This document shows positions 47,259 through 55,349 of a stretch of 64,000 nt of DNA, one piece after another. The position numbers and the translations under genes were made by a program. Under the pieces are notes generated by a model. That model saw only the letters and a program-made list of their open reading frames with translations, did no database searches and was not told the origin of the DNA. Every line of letters starts with the position of its first letter. The stretch's first letter is position 1. The DNA is from an uncultured Agromyces sp. (GTDB lineage Bacteria > Actinomycetota > Actinomycetes > Actinomycetales > Microbacteriaceae): positions 434,001 through 498,000 of the forward strand of contig CAJXGN010000001.1 in NCBI GenBank assembly GCA_913053875.1, read 5' to 3'.

Positions 47259-47972
47259 TCAGTCGATGGCGCCGAGGCGGGTCAGCGGCCAGACCCGCGC
47301 GAACGCCAGCCCTACGACCTGCTCCTCGGGCACGAAGCGTGCGCAATCGGTGCCCTTGGGGGCGCCGCGGCACGCGATGACCGAGTCGGCGGACGCGCTG
47401 CGGTGGTCGCCGAGCACCATGAACTCCCCGTCGGGCACGGCGACCGGGCCGAAGCAGCGCAGCGAGCGCTGCTCCGTCGTGCAGTCGAGGCTGCCCGGCT
47501 CGAACGCGGGGTCCTCGAACAGGTACGGCTCGTCGAGCGGCTCGCCGTCGACGGTCACGCGCCCCTCGGTGTCGCAGCACGCGACCTCCTCCCCCGGCAG
47601 GCCGATGACGCGCTTCACGAGCGAGTACGGCGCGCCCGGCCCGAGTCCGGTGACCGTGCCGATCACGCGCAGCGCACCGTCGAACACGTCGGTCACCGGG
47701 CCGAGGCTGCCCCACTCGGGCGTCGCCTCGAACACGATCACCTCACCCCGCTCCGGGGGCGCGGGCACGATCCGCTCCACGAGGATGCGGTCGCCGACAT
47801 CCAGCGTCTCCTCCATCGAGCCGCTCGGCACCGCGTAGAGCTTCACCACGAGTGCCTGCACGATCAGCACCAGCAGCAGCGCGATCGCCGGACCCACCCA
47901 GAACGGCAGCCGGCTCGTCGATTCGTCGGCGCGCCGACGACGCCGCCTGCGGTCTCGATCGCTGCGCTCCAC
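47259..47972 (-). CDS. lepB: Signal peptidase I
   Basis: 237 residues. One N-terminal helix (WVGPAIALLLVLIVQALVV), catalytic Ser in VPSGSMEETL, GDRILVERI, Lys in SLVKRVIGLPGEEV and the box E region VLGDHRSASADSV. It cleaves signal peptides of Sec and Tat substrates at the outer membrane face. The GTG at 47972 is preferred: TAGCGT (47980-47985) lies 7 nt before it, whereas the in-frame GTG at 47981 would overlap that hexamer. Length and motifs are normal for actinobacteria. Confidence 0.93.
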   Translation of the reverse strand: MERSDRDRRRRRRRADESTSRLPFWVGPAIALLLVLIVQALVVKLYAVPSGSMEETLDVGDRILVERIVPAPPERGEVIVFEATPEWGSLGPVTDVFDGALRVIGTVTGLGPGAPYSLVKRVIGLPGEEVACCDTEGRVTVDGEPLDEPYLFEDPAFEPGSLDCTTEQRSLRCFGPVAVPDGEFMVLGDHRSASADSVIACRGAPKGTDCARFVPEEQVVGLAFARVWPLTRLGAID

Positions 47973-48026
47973 GCGGAACACGCTATCGGTACGGGGCGGT
48001 CGCCCAGGGGCATCCGCTCGCCGTGC

Positions 48027-49235
48027 TCAGCCCGCGACGACCTCGTGCGCCTGCCGGGCGATCTCGAGCTCCTCGTTCGTCGGCACGACGAGCACCTCGA
48101 CGCGACTGTCGTCGGCCGATATGCGTCGCGCGCCGGGCACGCGCTCGGCGTTGCGGGCGCCGTCGAGCACGACTCCGAACCCCTCGAGCCCGGCGAGCAC
48201 CGCGGCGCGTGCCCGGTCGTCGTTCTCGCCCACGCCGGCGGTGAACACGATCGCGTCCACCCGCCCGAGCTGCGCCGCGTACGCCCCCACGTACCCGCGG
48301 ATGCGGTGCGCCCACACGTCGAACGCCACCTGCGCCCGCTCGTCGCCGGCGTCGATCGCGGCGTGCAGGTCGCGCATGTCGCCGTGCCCCGACAGGCCGA
48401 GGATGCCGCTGCGCGAGTTGAGCAGCGTATCGAGCTCGTCGATCGACATGCCCGCCCGCCGCGAGAGGTGCAGCAGCACGGCCGGGTCGATGTCGCCCGA
48501 GCGCGTGCCCATCACGAGTCCCTCGAGCGGGGTCATGCCCATGCTCGTCTCGACCGAGCGGCCGCCGTCGACGGCACAGGCGGATGCCCCGTTGCCGAGG
48601 TGCAGCACGATCTGCCTGAGCTCGCCCACCGGGCGCCCGAGGAACTCCGCAGCCGCGCGCGACACGAACCGGTGCGACGTGCCGTGGAACCCGTACCGCC
48701 GCACGCGATGCTTCTCGGCGACCTCGGCGTCGATCGCGTAGGTGTACGCAGCGGGCGGCAGCGTCTGGTGGAACGCCGTGTCGAACACGGCCACGTGCGG
48801 CACGTCGGCGAACGCGCGCTGCGCGGCGACGATGCCGGCGAGGTTCGCCGGGTTGTGCAGCGGCGCGAGCGCCGAGAGCTCGTCGATGTTGATGCGCACG
48901 AGATCGGTGATGACGGTCGGCTCGAAGAAGCGCGCGCCGCCCTGCACGACGCGATGGCCGACCGCGATCGGCGCATGCTCGTCGAGCGACGGTCCGTGCG
49001 CGGTGAACGCGTCGAGCATGACCTGGAACCCGGCGGTGTGGTCGGCGATCTCGCGCTCGAGCTCGGTGGTCGAGGGGTCGCCGGATGCCCCGTGCGCGGT
49101 GTGCTTCGCACGCCCGCCGCTCTCGGCGCCGATGCGCTCGACGAGGCCCGACGCGAGCGTGCGCGAGTCCTCCACGTCGATCAGCTGGTACTTGAACGAC
49201 GACGAGCCCGAGTTGACGACGAGGATCGGGGTCAC
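48027..49235 (-). CDS. ackA: Acetate kinase
   Basis: 402 residues. It interconverts acetyl phosphate plus ADP with acetate plus ATP. ILVVNSGSSSFKYQLI, VGHRVVQGG, FDTAFHQTLP, YGFHGTSHR, HLGNGASACAVDGG and FTAGVGEN are the family blocks. The GTG overlaps the pta stop as GTGA. With pta it makes the low-affinity acetate pathway and sets acetyl-phosphate levels. Confidence 0.97.
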   Translation of the reverse strand: MTPILVVNSGSSSFKYQLIDVEDSRTLASGLVERIGAESGGRAKHTAHGASGDPSTTELEREIADHTAGFQVMLDAFTAHGPSLDEHAPIAVGHRVVQGGARFFEPTVITDLVRINIDELSALAPLHNPANLAGIVAAQRAFADVPHVAVFDTAFHQTLPPAAYTYAIDAEVAEKHRVRRYGFHGTSHRFVSRAAAEFLGRPVGELRQIVLHLGNGASACAVDGGRSVETSMGMTPLEGLVMGTRSGDIDPAVLLHLSRRAGMSIDELDTLLNSRSGILGLSGHGDMRDLHAAIDAGDERAQVAFDVWAHRIRGYVGAYAAQLGRVDAIVFTAGVGENDDRARAAVLAGLEGFGVVLDGARNAERVPGARRISADDSRVEVLVVPTNEELEIARQAHEVVAG

Positions 49236-51370
49236 GACGCCACCGGGGCATCCGCTTCGGCCGCCTGGATCGCGGTGATGGCCACGGTGTTCACGATGTC
49301 CTGCACGAGCGCCCCCCTCGAGAGGTCGTTGACGGGCTTGTTGAGGCCCTGCAGCACGGGGCCGATCGCGACGGCGCCCGCCGAGCGCTGCACGGCCTTG
49401 TACGTGTTGTTGCCGGTGTTGAGGTCGGGGAAGATGAACACCGTCGCGCGCCCCGCCACCGCGGAGTCGGGCAGCTTGCTCGCCGCGACGGCCGCGTCGA
49501 CCGCCGCGTCGTACTGGATCGGACCCTCGACGAGCAGGTGCGGCATGCGCTCGCGCACCAGCTCGGTGGCCGTGCGCACCTTGTCGACGTCGGCGCCCGC
49601 ACCCGACGTGCCGGTCGAGTACGACAGCATCGCCACGCGCGGGTCGATGCCGAACTGGGCGGCGGTCTGCGACGACGAGATCGCGATGTCGGCGAGCTGC
49701 TCGGCGGTCGGCACCGGGTTGACCGCGCAGTCGCCGTAGACCAGCACGCGGTCTGCGAGCGCCATGAGGAACACGCTCGAGACGACCGAGACGCCGGGCT
49801 TCGTCTTCACGATCTCGAACGACGGGCGGATCGTGTGCGCCGTCGTGTGGGCCGCACCCGAGACCATGCCGTCGGCGAGCCCGAGGTGCACCATCATGGT
49901 GCCGAAGTACGACACGTCCGTGACGGTGTCGCGGGCCTGCTCGAGCGAGATGCCCTTGTGCTGGCGCAACCGGTGGTACTCCTCGGCGAACTTCATGCCC
50001 ATGACCGCATCGTGCGAGCTGACGACCTCGGCGCCGGAGATGTCGAGACCCAGGCTGAGCGCCCGCGCACGCACCTCGATGGACTCGCCCAGGATGGTCA
50101 GGCGCGCGACCCCGCGCGACAGCAGCGTGGCCGCGGCGCGGAGGATGCGGTCGTCGTCGCCCTCGGGGAGCACGATGTGCTTGTCGGCCTGACGGGCGCG
50201 CTCGAGCAGCCCGTACTCGAACATGAGCGGGGTGACGACGTCGGCGTGGCTCACGTCGAGGCGGTCGAGCAGCTCGGCCGTGTCGACGTGGTGCTCGAAG
50301 AGGCGCAGTGCGGTGTCGCGCTTGCGCTGCGACTCGGCGGCGAGGCGGCCGCGGGTGTGGGTGATGCGCACGGCCGTGTCGTAGCTGCCGAGGTCGGTGC
50401 GGATGATCGGCAGGTCGGTGTGCAGGCCCTCGACCAGGCGCTCGATCTGCTCGGGGAGCTCGAAGCCGCCGTTGAGGACGACGCCCGAGATCGACGGGAA
50501 CGTCGCCGACGAGTGCGCGGTGAGCACGCCCAGCAGCACGTCGGCGCGATCGGCGGGGATGACCACGACCGAGCCCTCGATGAGTCGCGGCAGCACGTTC
50601 ACGAGGCTCATCGCGGCGACCACGACGCCGAGCGCCTCGCGGTTCAGCAGCTGCGGGTCGCCCGCGTACAACGACCCGTCGACCGCCGTCATGATCGAGC
50701 CCATGGTCGGGGCGACGAGGTACTGGTCCTCCGGGATGGCCCACACGGCCGGGTCGGCGACCTCCCCGACGACCTCGCGCACCGCGGCGACGACCTCGTT
50801 GAGCCGTTCCTCGTCGGCGCGGTTCACGATGATGCCGAGCAGCGTCGCGTGCTCGTCGTGGAGCTCCTCGAGCGCGAGCTCGGTGAGCTGCGCGACCTCC
50901 GCTGGCGTGCGTGCGTCGACGTAGCCGAGGCGATCGCCGTCGTCGGTGTCCTGCGGGATGCGGCCGCCGACGGCGAGCAGCATCGGGGCGCCCAGGTTCG
51001 CGGCGATGCGGGCGTTGTAGCTCAGCTCGGTGGGGCTGCCGACGTCCGTGTAGTCGGAGCCGACGATGACCACGGCGTCGCACCCTGCCTCGACGGCCTT
51101 GTACCGTCGCACGATCGTGGCGAGGGCGCGCTCGGGGTCGGCGTGCACGTCGTCGTAGCGCACGCCGATCGCCTCGTCGTAGCCCGTGTCGACGGCCTCG
51201 TGCGCGAGCAGCAGCTCGAGCACGTAGTCGCGCTCGCTCGTGGATCGGGCGACCGGCCGGAAGACGCCGACGCGTCCCACCCGCCTGCTCAGGGTGTCGA
51301 CCGCGCCGAGCGCGATGGTCGACTTCCCCGTGTTTCCCTCAGCCGATCCGATGTAGATGCTGTGCGCCAC
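49232..51370 (-). CDS. pta: Phosphate acetyltransferase (long form)
   Basis: 712 residues. N-terminal P-loop-like region (GSAEGNTGKSTIALG), a DRTGG domain (residues about 200-330) and the C-terminal catalytic domain with VVLPEGDDDRILRAA, LADGMVSGAAHTT, STGTSG and FIFPDLNTGNN. It exchanges CoA and phosphate on the acetyl group. The GTG at 51370 has TAGGCT 6 nt upstream (51377-51382) and no Shine-Dalgarno, so leaderless. It is first in the pta-ackA operon. Confidence 0.97.
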   Translation of the reverse strand: MAHSIYIGSAEGNTGKSTIALGAVDTLSRRVGRVGVFRPVARSTSERDYVLELLLAHEAVDTGYDEAIGVRYDDVHADPERALATIVRRYKAVEAGCDAVVIVGSDYTDVGSPTELSYNARIAANLGAPMLLAVGGRIPQDTDDGDRLGYVDARTPAEVAQLTELALEELHDEHATLLGIIVNRADEERLNEVVAAVREVVGEVADPAVWAIPEDQYLVAPTMGSIMTAVDGSLYAGDPQLLNREALGVVVAAMSLVNVLPRLIEGSVVVIPADRADVLLGVLTAHSSATFPSISGVVLNGGFELPEQIERLVEGLHTDLPIIRTDLGSYDTAVRITHTRGRLAAESQRKRDTALRLFEHHVDTAELLDRLDVSHADVVTPLMFEYGLLERARQADKHIVLPEGDDDRILRAAATLLSRGVARLTILGESIEVRARALSLGLDISGAEVVSSHDAVMGMKFAEEYHRLRQHKGISLEQARDTVTDVSYFGTMMVHLGLADGMVSGAAHTTAHTIRPSFEIVKTKPGVSVVSSVFLMALADRVLVYGDCAVNPVPTAEQLADIAISSSQTAAQFGIDPRVAMLSYSTGTSGAGADVDKVRTATELVRERMPHLLVEGPIQYDAAVDAAVAASKLPDSAVAGRATVFIFPDLNTGNNTYKAVQRSAGAVAIGPVLQGLNKPVNDLSRGALVQDIVNTVAITAIQAAEADAPVAS

Positions 51371-51376
51371 GGTTCC

Positions 51377-51382
51377 AGCCTA
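51377..51382 (-). promoter_or_regulatory. -10 element of pta-ackA (leaderless)
   Basis: TAGGCT on the minus strand, 6 nt before the GTG start at 51370. Confidence 0.6.
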
Positions 51383-51439
51383 GGGATGTTCCGCGCGGGC
51401 CGACAGGGCGGGGCCGGTGCGCCGTGGGTGCACGAGAGC

Positions 51440-51459
51440 GGATGCCCCAGGGCATCCGT
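51440..51459 (-). terminator. Hairpin downstream of the SRP RNA gene
   Basis: CGGATGCCC and GGGCATCCG with a two-base loop, 30 bp past the SRP RNA 3' end and before the pta promoter. It is a GGATGCC inverted pair. Confidence 0.6.
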
Positions 51460-51489
51460 CGCCCTCATCGGGACCGCGCCCGGACATGC

Positions 51490-51583
51490 GAAGACTCCCC
51501 GCGCACCCGCCAGAGCCCGGTTACCCTTGCTGCGTCTCCGCCCTGGGGGAGTTGGCCTGGATGGCGCCACGCGGGGAGCCGTG
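51490..51583 (-). ncRNA. ffs: Signal recognition particle RNA (bacterial 4.5S type)
   Basis: On the minus strand the ends CTCCCCGCG and CGCGGGGAG close a single long hairpin. The tip is GCG-GAGA-CGC, a GNRA tetraloop, flanked by CAGG on the 5' side and AGCA on the 3' side, the conserved domain IV that binds Ffh. AGCAAGGGTAACCGGGCTCT follows as in other actinobacteria. Ends are approximate. Confidence 0.92.
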
Positions 51584-51587
51584 GACC

Positions 51588-51593
51588 AGTCTA
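51588..51593 (-). promoter_or_regulatory. -10 element of the SRP RNA gene
   Basis: TAGACT on the minus strand about 7 nt before the predicted RNA 5' end. Confidence 0.6.
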
Positions 51594-51667
51594 CCCGAGC
51601 CGGAGCGTGCTGTTCGCCGCGGGCGGAGGCGGTTGCGCACCGCCGCGTCGAGTCGTTGACTGGCGGC

Positions 51668-52318
51668 ATGCGCATCGTCATCGCCGGCGGCCACGGCCAG
51701 ATCGCCCTGCTACTCGAGCGTCGTCTCGCGGACGCCAGGCACGAGCCGGTCGCCCTCATCCGCAACCCTTCGCACGAGTCCGACGTCGTGGCCGCCGGGG
51801 CCGAGCCCGTGCTGCTCGACCTCGAGTCCACCGACGCCGACGCGCTCGCTCGCGTGCTCGCGGGTGCCGACGCCGCGGTGTTCGCGGCGGGCGCCGGCCC
51901 CGGCAGCACGCCCGAGCGCAAGGGCACGGTCGACCGCGACGCATCCGTGCTGCTCGCCGACGCCGCCGTGCAGGCCGGCGTGTCCCGCCTCGTGCAGGTC
52001 TCCGCCATGAGTGCGGACCGCTTCGAGGCCGACTCCGACGACATCTTCCAGATCTACCTGCGGGCCAAGAGCGAGGCGGATGCCCGGCTGCGCGAGACCT
52101 CGCTCGAGTGGACCATCGTGCGCCCCGGGCGCCTGACGAACGAGCCCGCGACGGGTGGCGTGACGATCGGCGAGTCGGTCTCGTACGGGGAGATCCCGCG
52201 CGACGACGTCGCGGCCGTGATCGCGGAGCTGCTCGTGTCGGGCGCGGGCGTGCGGTGGCAGTTCGACCTCGTGTCGGGCGACACTCCGGTGGGCGAGGCG
52301 GTGGGCGCGCTGCGATAG
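51668..52318 (+). CDS. NAD(P)-binding SDR-like protein (atypical short-chain type)
   Basis: 216 residues. GGHGQIALLLERRL is a modified GxxGxxG motif, AAVFAAGAGPGSTPERK and LVQVSAMSADRFEADSD continue the Rossmann fold, and YLRAKSEADARL holds the YxxxK pair. WTIVRPGRLTNEPATG is shared with YwnB/BVR-B-type NAD(P)H-binding proteins. No Shine-Dalgarno precedes the ATG at 51668. Possibly a flavin reductase or stress oxidoreductase; no clear partner nearby. Confidence 0.85.
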   Translation: MRIVIAGGHGQIALLLERRLADARHEPVALIRNPSHESDVVAAGAEPVLLDLESTDADALARVLAGADAAVFAAGAGPGSTPERKGTVDRDASVLLADAAVQAGVSRLVQVSAMSADRFEADSDDIFQIYLRAKSEADARLRETSLEWTIVRPGRLTNEPATGGVTIGESVSYGEIPRDDVAAVIAELLVSGAGVRWQFDLVSGDTPVGEAVGALR

Positions 52319-52419
52319 CTCGTCGCATCCGCTCGCCGCCTGCCTCGAGCGGTCGCTCGATGCGGGCCGGAGGCCGGTGGTCGGTTAGGATGGTCGGCGG
52401 CCGGGTTCACGCCCGCCCT

Positions 52420-52504
52420 GGAGGATTCGCCTAGTGGCCTATGGCGCACGCTTGGAAAGCGTGTTGGGTGCAAGCCCTCAGGGGTTCGAATCCCCTATCC
52501 TCCG
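52420..52504 (+). tRNA. tRNA-Ser (anticodon GGA)
   Basis: GGAGGAT/ATCCTCC acceptor arms, anticodon stem CACGC/GCGTG with loop TTGGAAA (anticodon GGA), a long variable arm as for serine, T-arm GGGGTTCGAATCCCC. The CCA end is not encoded. A TAGGAT -10 lies at 52386-52391. Confidence 0.96.
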
Positions 52505-52566
52505 CCGATTTCCGGACTATTCGTTCCGCTACCTGGCTCCTCACCGAACGGTCGCCCTGCGGCCGA

Positions 52567-53094
52567 CTACGCGTTCAGCTGCTCGACGATGTCGTCGGCC
52601 GACTCGTCGATCGCCTTGCGCAGCTTCTCGTAGTCGTCGGAGTCGATCGCCTTGTTGATGCGCTTCTCGGAGCGGATGAGCGCCTTCTCGACCTTGTCGG
52701 CCCACTTGTCGTCGACCACGGCCACGACCGCGGAGGTGCCGGGTGCGAGGTACTCGTCGACATCGACGCCGAGCTGCTTCTCGTCGCGGTTCTTCCGGAT
52801 CTTGCCGAGGATCGCGCCGATGCCGGCACCCACGGCCGTCGCCGCGAGCAGCGGCGGCGCGAACAGCCCCACGACGACGCCGGCGCCCGCGCCCCAGGCC
52901 GCGCCGTGACCGACCGCCTTGTCGCCGTGCTCCTCGACCCGCACCCCGCCGTCCTTGTCGCGGGTGAGCACGACGGCACCCCTGATCTCGTAGCCGCCCG
53001 AGTCCTGCCCGTTGCGAAGCGCCCGGTAGTCGTCCGACGCGGCGGATGCGTCGTCGTACGAGCCGACCACGATCGCGAGGTTCTCCGTACCCAT
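52567..53094 (-). CDS. DUF1269-like glycine-zipper membrane-associated protein
   Basis: 175 residues: MGTENLAIVVGSYDDASAASDDYRALRN..., a central Gly/Ala-rich helix pair (GHGAAWGAGAGVVVGLFAPP, then ATAVGAGIGAILGKI), and an acidic C-terminus. The central region is a glycine-zipper type membrane segment and the ends have charged helices, as in DUF1269. GGGAG lies seven bases before the ATG. Function unknown; some relatives are stress-induced. Confidence 0.75.
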   Translation of the reverse strand: MGTENLAIVVGSYDDASAASDDYRALRNGQDSGGYEIRGAVVLTRDKDGGVRVEEHGDKAVGHGAAWGAGAGVVVGLFAPPLLAATAVGAGIGAILGKIRKNRDEKQLGVDVDEYLAPGTSAVVAVVDDKWADKVEKALIRSEKRINKAIDSDDYEKLRKAIDESADDIVEQLNA

Positions 53095-53382
53095 CGATAT
53101 CTCCCTTGATCTCGTGGGAGCGGTCGGTCGCGCGGGCCCGTATGCCATGTCGTCGCGACGTCCTCGGGACGGGTGGCGCCCCGCCCCGGAGCGGTCGACG
53201 GGCGACCGCTGCGCTCCTGCGCTCATGCTCCCACAGCCGGCTTCCGCGCAACAGGGTCACCCTCAGCCGGGTTTCCCAGAGGTGCGAGCAACCTGCTGGC
53301 GAGCGCCCGACCGGGCCCGAGTTCTCCCCGGACCTCGAGCACTCCCCCGGTCGCGGTACGCTATATCACGGAGGTATATCTC
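53095..53382. other. Intergenic region upstream of the toxin-antitoxin pair
   Basis: No gene with coding character was found. It separates the DUF1269-like gene (minus) from the XRE-MNT gene (plus) and holds only the promoter region described next. Confidence 0.6.
53357..53380 (+). promoter_or_regulatory. Promoter and repeated TATATC sites of the toxin-antitoxin operon
   Basis: TACGCT at 53357-53362 is a -10 candidate. TATATC occurs at 53362-53367 and again at 53375-53380, flanking the GGAGG ribosome-binding site (53370-53374). They may be the operator of the XRE domain encoded just downstream. Confidence 0.5.
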
Positions 53383-53853
53383 ATGTCCGACCGGTTCGAC
53401 ACCACGCGCGGGGGCGCGTTGGTCGCCGCCGCGCGCGCGGACCGAGGCATCTCACAGACGGAACTCGCCCGCGCCGCCGGCATGAGCCAGCCGAACGTCG
53501 CCGCCATCGAGTCGGGTCGGCGCGTGGTAGGGGCGGAGGTGCTCGAGCGGCTCCTCCGCGCGGCGGACTACCGGCCGAGCATCCCGCTGGAGGATCTCGC
53601 CGATGTGATCATCGCCGAAGGCGCGCGGTGCGGCATGCACGACCTTCGCGTCTTCGGTTCGATCGCGCGAGGAACCGACCACTTCACCTCCGACATCGAC
53701 CTGCTCGCCCGCATCGATCCCGACCGGGGGTACTTCGACATCGCGATGTTCCAGAACGCAGTCGAGGCGCTCACCGGTTTCCCGGTCGATGTCGTGGTGG
53801 ACGATGCGAATCGCCCCGGGTTCCTCGAGAGCACAGACCTCGTGGCACTGTGA
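53383..53853 (+). CDS. XRE helix-turn-helix / MNT nucleotidyltransferase fusion (antitoxin)
   Basis: 156 residues. Residues about 9-62 form an XRE HTH (LVAAARADRGISQTELARAAG, QPNVAAIESGRR). Residues about 85-145 form a minimal nucleotidyltransferase with VFGSIARGTDHFTSDIDLLA, exactly the GSx10DxD motif of MntA, which AMPylates and silences HEPN toxins. It overlaps the HEPN gene by GTGA. The HTH should allow the fused antitoxin to regulate its own operon. GGAGG precedes the ATG at 53383. Confidence 0.88.
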   Translation: MSDRFDTTRGGALVAAARADRGISQTELARAAGMSQPNVAAIESGRRVVGAEVLERLLRAADYRPSIPLEDLADVIIAEGARCGMHDLRVFGSIARGTDHFTSDIDLLARIDPDRGYFDIAMFQNAVEALTGFPVDVVVDDANRPGFLESTDLVAL

Positions 53854-54269
53854 GCGGCGGCGATCGGGAGCGCCGGTTCGCGCGACGACCGCGGGCTGCT
53901 GACGATGCGGCGGCGCGCGAGGTCGCTCGCGCGCGCTTCGCCGAGAGCCTGGATGCGATCGAGACGTTCCTGGGCCACGCGGTCGAGGGTGGTCGCGGCG
54001 GGTTCGCGCGCAACTCCCCCGCGTACGCGTCCGGATCGATGGCGATCATCCGCACCGCTGCACTGTTCGAGGACGACGAGTTCCGGCCCTATCTCGGCGC
54101 GGTTCCGATGGAGGTCGAGCGAGGAATCGCGACGACGCGGAACATCGTCTCCCACTCGGGGTACCGCGCTATGAATGACGACGTGTTCTGGGCGACGCTC
54201 ACCGTGCACCTCCCACCGTTCATCGCTGAATGGCGTGCCGCCGCGCGGACCGCGCAGGGCGGCGGGTAA
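53850..54269 (+). CDS. HEPN-domain (HepT-like) toxin
   Basis: 139 residues, all-helical. The C-terminal TTRNIVSHSGYRAMNDDVFWATL contains the Rx4H ribonuclease motif of HEPN proteins (RNIVSH), followed by Tyr three residues after the His rather than two. FAESLDAIETFLGH and SGSMAIIRTAALFEDDEF provide the preceding helices. HepT toxins cut or block tRNA function until AMPylated by the partner MntA. The GTG overlaps the antitoxin stop, so the ratio is set by coupled translation. Confidence 0.82.
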   Translation: MSGGDRERRFARRPRAADDAAAREVARARFAESLDAIETFLGHAVEGGRGGFARNSPAYASGSMAIIRTAALFEDDEFRPYLGAVPMEVERGIATTRNIVSHSGYRAMNDDVFWATLTVHLPPFIAEWRAAARTAQGGG

Positions 54270-54278
54270 GCGATCTCC

Positions 54279-54284
54279 TACGAT
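54279..54284 (+). promoter_or_regulatory. -10 element of the lacI-type gene
   Basis: TACGAT, about 50 nt before the ATG at 54336. Confidence 0.4.
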
Positions 54285-54335
54285 GGGGGCACTCCCGCAA
54301 GGCGCGCGGGGCGGTTCCGAAGAGACGGGCGAGCG

Positions 54336-55349
54336 ATGAGGCGAGTGGGCATCCGCGATGTCGCCGCGCGCGCCGGCGTCTCGATCAGCACCGTGTCGAA
54401 CGCGCTCAACCGGCCCGACGTGGTGAGCGAGGAGCTCGCCTCGCGCGTACGCGTCGCCGCCGCCGAGCTCGGCTACGTGCCGCTGCAGGCCGCCCGGCAG
54501 CTCCGCGCGGGTCGCAGCGGGCTGCTCGGCATGACAGTGATCAACATCTCCAACCCGTACTTCGCCGAGCTCGTCGCGGGCGCCGAGGACGCGGCATCCG
54601 CCGCCGGCCTGCGCGTGCTCGTGGGCAACAGCAGCGACGACGCTGCGAAGGAGCGCGACCACCTCGAGCTGTTCGAACGCGTGCACGTGGAGGGAGCCCT
54701 CGTCAGCCCGTTCGCCGACACGGGGCCGTGGCTCGCGCGGCTTCGCCGGCGCGGTATCCCGGTGGTGATGGTCGACGCGGTCGACGACGCCGGCGAGCTT
54801 GCGTCGGTGTCGTTCGACGACATCGCCGGTGGGCGCCTCGCCACCGAGCACCTGCTCGAGATCGGTCGACGTCGGCTCGCGTTCGTCGGCGCGCGTGCAG
54901 AGGTGCGCCAGGTGCGCGAGCGCCTGCAGGGCGCGCGCGAGGCGATCGCGCAGGTGCCGGATGCCTCGCTCGAACCGATCTGGACCGCGAGTTCGACCTC
55001 CGAGAAGGGTCTGGCGTTCGGCGAGGAGATCGCCGCCCGCGACCCCGACGATCGGCCCGACGGCCTGGTCGTCTCGAACGACCACCTGGCCATCGGCCTG
55101 CTGCACGGGCTGATCTCGCGGGGCGTGCGCGTGCCCGAGGACATCGCAGTGGTCGGCTACGACGACATCGAGTTCGCGGCGATCGCGACGGTGCCGCTCA
55201 CGTCGATCCGCCAGCCCGCGCGCGAGATGGGCCGTACGGCCGCTGAACTGCTGCTCGGGCTCATCGCAGGCGACGCCGACGGCATCGACCGGCACGTCGT
55301 CTACCAGCCCGAGCTCGTCGTGCGCTCCTCGACCGTCGAGCCCGCATGA
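54336..55349 (+). CDS. LacI family transcriptional repressor
   Basis: 337 residues. HTH VGIRDVAARAGVSISTVSNALN with hinge YVPLQAARQLRAGRSGLLG, then a periplasmic-binding-type sensor domain with VDAVDDAGELASVSFDDIAGGRLATEHLLE, VVSNDHLAIGLLHGL and VGYDDIEFAAIATVPLTSIRQP. It likely represses the glycan-use operon until a sugar ligand binds. The gene for a GH43-like protein overlaps its stop as ATGA. Operators are proposed upstream of the sugar-binding protein gene. Confidence 0.94.
   Translation: MRRVGIRDVAARAGVSISTVSNALNRPDVVSEELASRVRVAAAELGYVPLQAARQLRAGRSGLLGMTVINISNPYFAELVAGAEDAASAAGLRVLVGNSSDDAAKERDHLELFERVHVEGALVSPFADTGPWLARLRRRGIPVVMVDAVDDAGELASVSFDDIAGGRLATEHLLEIGRRRLAFVGARAEVRQVRERLQGAREAIAQVPDASLEPIWTASSTSEKGLAFGEEIAARDPDDRPDGLVVSNDHLAIGLLHGLISRGVRVPEDIAVVGYDDIEFAAIATVPLTSIRQPAREMGRTAAELLLGLIAGDADGIDRHVVYQPELVVRSSTVEPA

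Noticed and set aside
47972..47981. GTG at 47981 as the lepB start
   Set aside because: It would overlap the TAGCGT hexamer at 47980-47985; the GTG at 47972 has the 7-nt spacing seen in other leaderless genes.
52420..54269. Genomic island inserted at tRNA-Ser
   Set aside because: A toxin-antitoxin pair lies nearby, but no integrase is present and I found no direct repeat of the tRNA 3' end downstream.
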